Shown here in pieces: positions 6,645 through 7,496 of a stretch of 7,496 nt of DNA. How positions within the stretch are numbered: position 1 is the stretch's first letter; each line of letters begins with the position of its first letter. Position numbers and translations under genes: made by a program. The notes beneath the pieces are model-generated. The model did no database searches. It saw nothing but the letters and a program-made list of their open reading frames with translations, and was not told the origin of the DNA. Source of the stretch: Oligoflexia bacterium (GTDB taxonomy: Bacteria; Bdellovibrionota; JAFGOL01); assembly GCA_016926495.1 (NCBI GenBank), contig JAFGOL010000277.1:1-7496 (forward strand), given 5' to 3'.

Positions 6645-7496
6645 TTAATTTACAACAGAAGCTTTTTCCTTTTTCCTGGCGGTTTTGCTTTCGGGGTCAT
6701 CCGCCGGACTATCCGCCTGAGAATTTTTTACATTCAGGCCGAAGTGGGCATAAATTTTTTGTTCGATCTCGTTCATGATCGAGGGATTTTCCTTAAGATA
6801 GGTTTTTACGTTATCCTTGCCCTGGCCTATCTTGTTACCCTCGTAGGAAAACCACGAGCCGCTTTTATCTATAACATTGGCGTCAACAGCGGAATCAATT
6901 ATTTCTCCGACTTTTGAAATACCTTCCCCGTAGTAAATATCAAATTCGACTTCCTTGAAAGGAGGAGCTACCTTGTTCTTGACGATCTTGACGCGGGTCC
7001 TGTTGCCGATGACCTGCTCCGCGTTCTTTATGGCCCCGATCCTCCTGATATCCATTCTTATCGTTGCATAGAACTTAAGGGCATTACCGCCTGTTGTTGT
7101 TTCCGGGTTGCCGAACATTACGCCGATCTTCATTCTTATCTGGTTTATAAATATAACCGTGGTTTTGGAACGGTTGATGCTGCCTGTAAGTTTTCTGAGA
7201 GCCTGTGACATAAGTCTTGCCTGAAGACCCATGTGTGAGTCGCCCATGTCTCCTTCAATTTCCGCCTTGGGCACAAGTGCTGCGACAGAGTCCACTACCA
7301 GAACATCAAGTGCTCCGGACCTTACAAGAGTATCGGTAATTTCCAGGGCCTGTTCACCGGTATCAGGCTGCGAGATCAAAAGATTTTCGGTATCAACGCC
7401 GAGCTTTGCCGCGTAATTTACATCCAGGGCGTGCTCCGCGTCAACAAAAGCGGCAACGCCTCCGTTTTTCTGGGCTTCTGCTATCATGTGCAGCGC
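6645..7496 (-). CDS. recA: RecA recombinase, 5'-truncated by the window edge
   Basis: RecA polymerises on single-stranded DNA, drives ATP-dependent homologous pairing and strand exchange, and stimulates LexA self-cleavage in bacteria that have an SOS response. The reading frame is open to the right edge, giving 283 visible residues; ATG at 7487 is an internal Met (the frame continues upstream as ALH), not the start. Visible residue 21 is the Glu of DAEHALD, equivalent to E. coli E96 (catalytic), so about 75 residues including the Walker A loop are missing. Further RecA signatures are [12 protein letters not shown], the Walker B strand LVVDSVAAL, the loop L1 region [14 protein letters not shown], the loop L2 region [16 protein letters not shown], and the C-terminal domain with GQGKDN. 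The C-terminal tail is acidic first, then basic (KTARKKEK), unlike the strongly acidic E. coli tail. It is the upstream gene of the visible cluster; its promoter and any LexA box would lie outside. Confidence 0.98.
   Translation of the reverse strand, partial: ALHMIAEAQKNGGVAAFVDAEHALDVNYAAKLGVDTENLLISQPDTGEQALEITDTLVRSGALDVLVVDSVAALVPKAEIEGDMGDSHMGLQARLMSQALRKLTGSINRSKTTVIFINQIRMKIGVMFGNPETTTGGNALKFYATIRMDIRRIGAIKNAEQVIGNRTRVKIVKNKVAPPFKEVEFDIYYGEGISKVGEIIDSAVDANVIDKSGSWFSYEGNKIGQGKDNVKTYLKENPSIMNEIEQKIYAHFGLNVKNSQADSPADDPESKTARKKEKASVVN

Noticed and set aside
7485..7487. ATG at 7487 as the recA start
   Set aside because: The frame continues to the window edge as ALH, matching conserved RecA sequence, and a protein starting here would lack the Walker A loop.

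Overview
This window is a compact bacterial chromosomal segment in which every gene I can support lies on the minus strand, so the biological order runs from right to left: recA (5' end beyond the right edge) - recX - alaS - a class A penicillin-binding protein (PBP1A type) - a secreted protein whose 3' end runs off the left edge. The largest gap between genes is 3 nt, two of the four junctions overlap (11 and 41 nt), and no intergenic space remains for a promoter, terminator, riboswitch or RNA gene. The five genes are therefore most simply read as one transcription unit or the inner part of one. No mobile element, CRISPR array, tRNA or rRNA was seen.

Organism. The composition is moderately AT-leaning by eye, with frequent AGG/AGA arginine codons and mixed ATG, GTG and TTG starts preceded by purine-rich Shine-Dalgarno sequences. 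The recA-recX-alaS order is widespread in bacteria, including Proteobacteria. The bifunctional PBP with a long region between its two catalytic domains and the signal-peptide protein indicate a peptidoglycan-containing, probably diderm bacterium. A deltaproteobacterial-grade lineage or an uncultivated candidate phylum would fit, but the sequence does not let me decide.

Region by region. 6645-7496: RecA without roughly its first 75 residues, so the Walker A segment lies just outside. 6185-6643: RecX, the RecA modulator, starting with GTG one nucleotide after the recA stop. 3538-6195: a full-length alanyl-tRNA synthetase with catalytic, editing and C-Ala domains, starting inside the end of recX. 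952-3534: an intact bifunctional glycosyltransferase/transpeptidase starting with TTG 3 nt after alaS. 1-992: an exported protein of at least 330 residues that I do not recognise firmly. Its layout (GNIP, YVSRIP, then VIDDSF) recalls the caspase-fold C25 (gingipain-like) peptidases, but a canonical His/Cys dyad is not visible in the available part.

How they fit together. RecA and RecX form a recombination/SOS module; alaS is a housekeeping passenger commonly found beside it; the PBP and the exported protein both act outside the cytoplasmic membrane. I see no convincing new multi-gene system. The most worthwhile leads are the unidentified exported protein overlapping the PBP gene, and an A9 slippery run inside recX.
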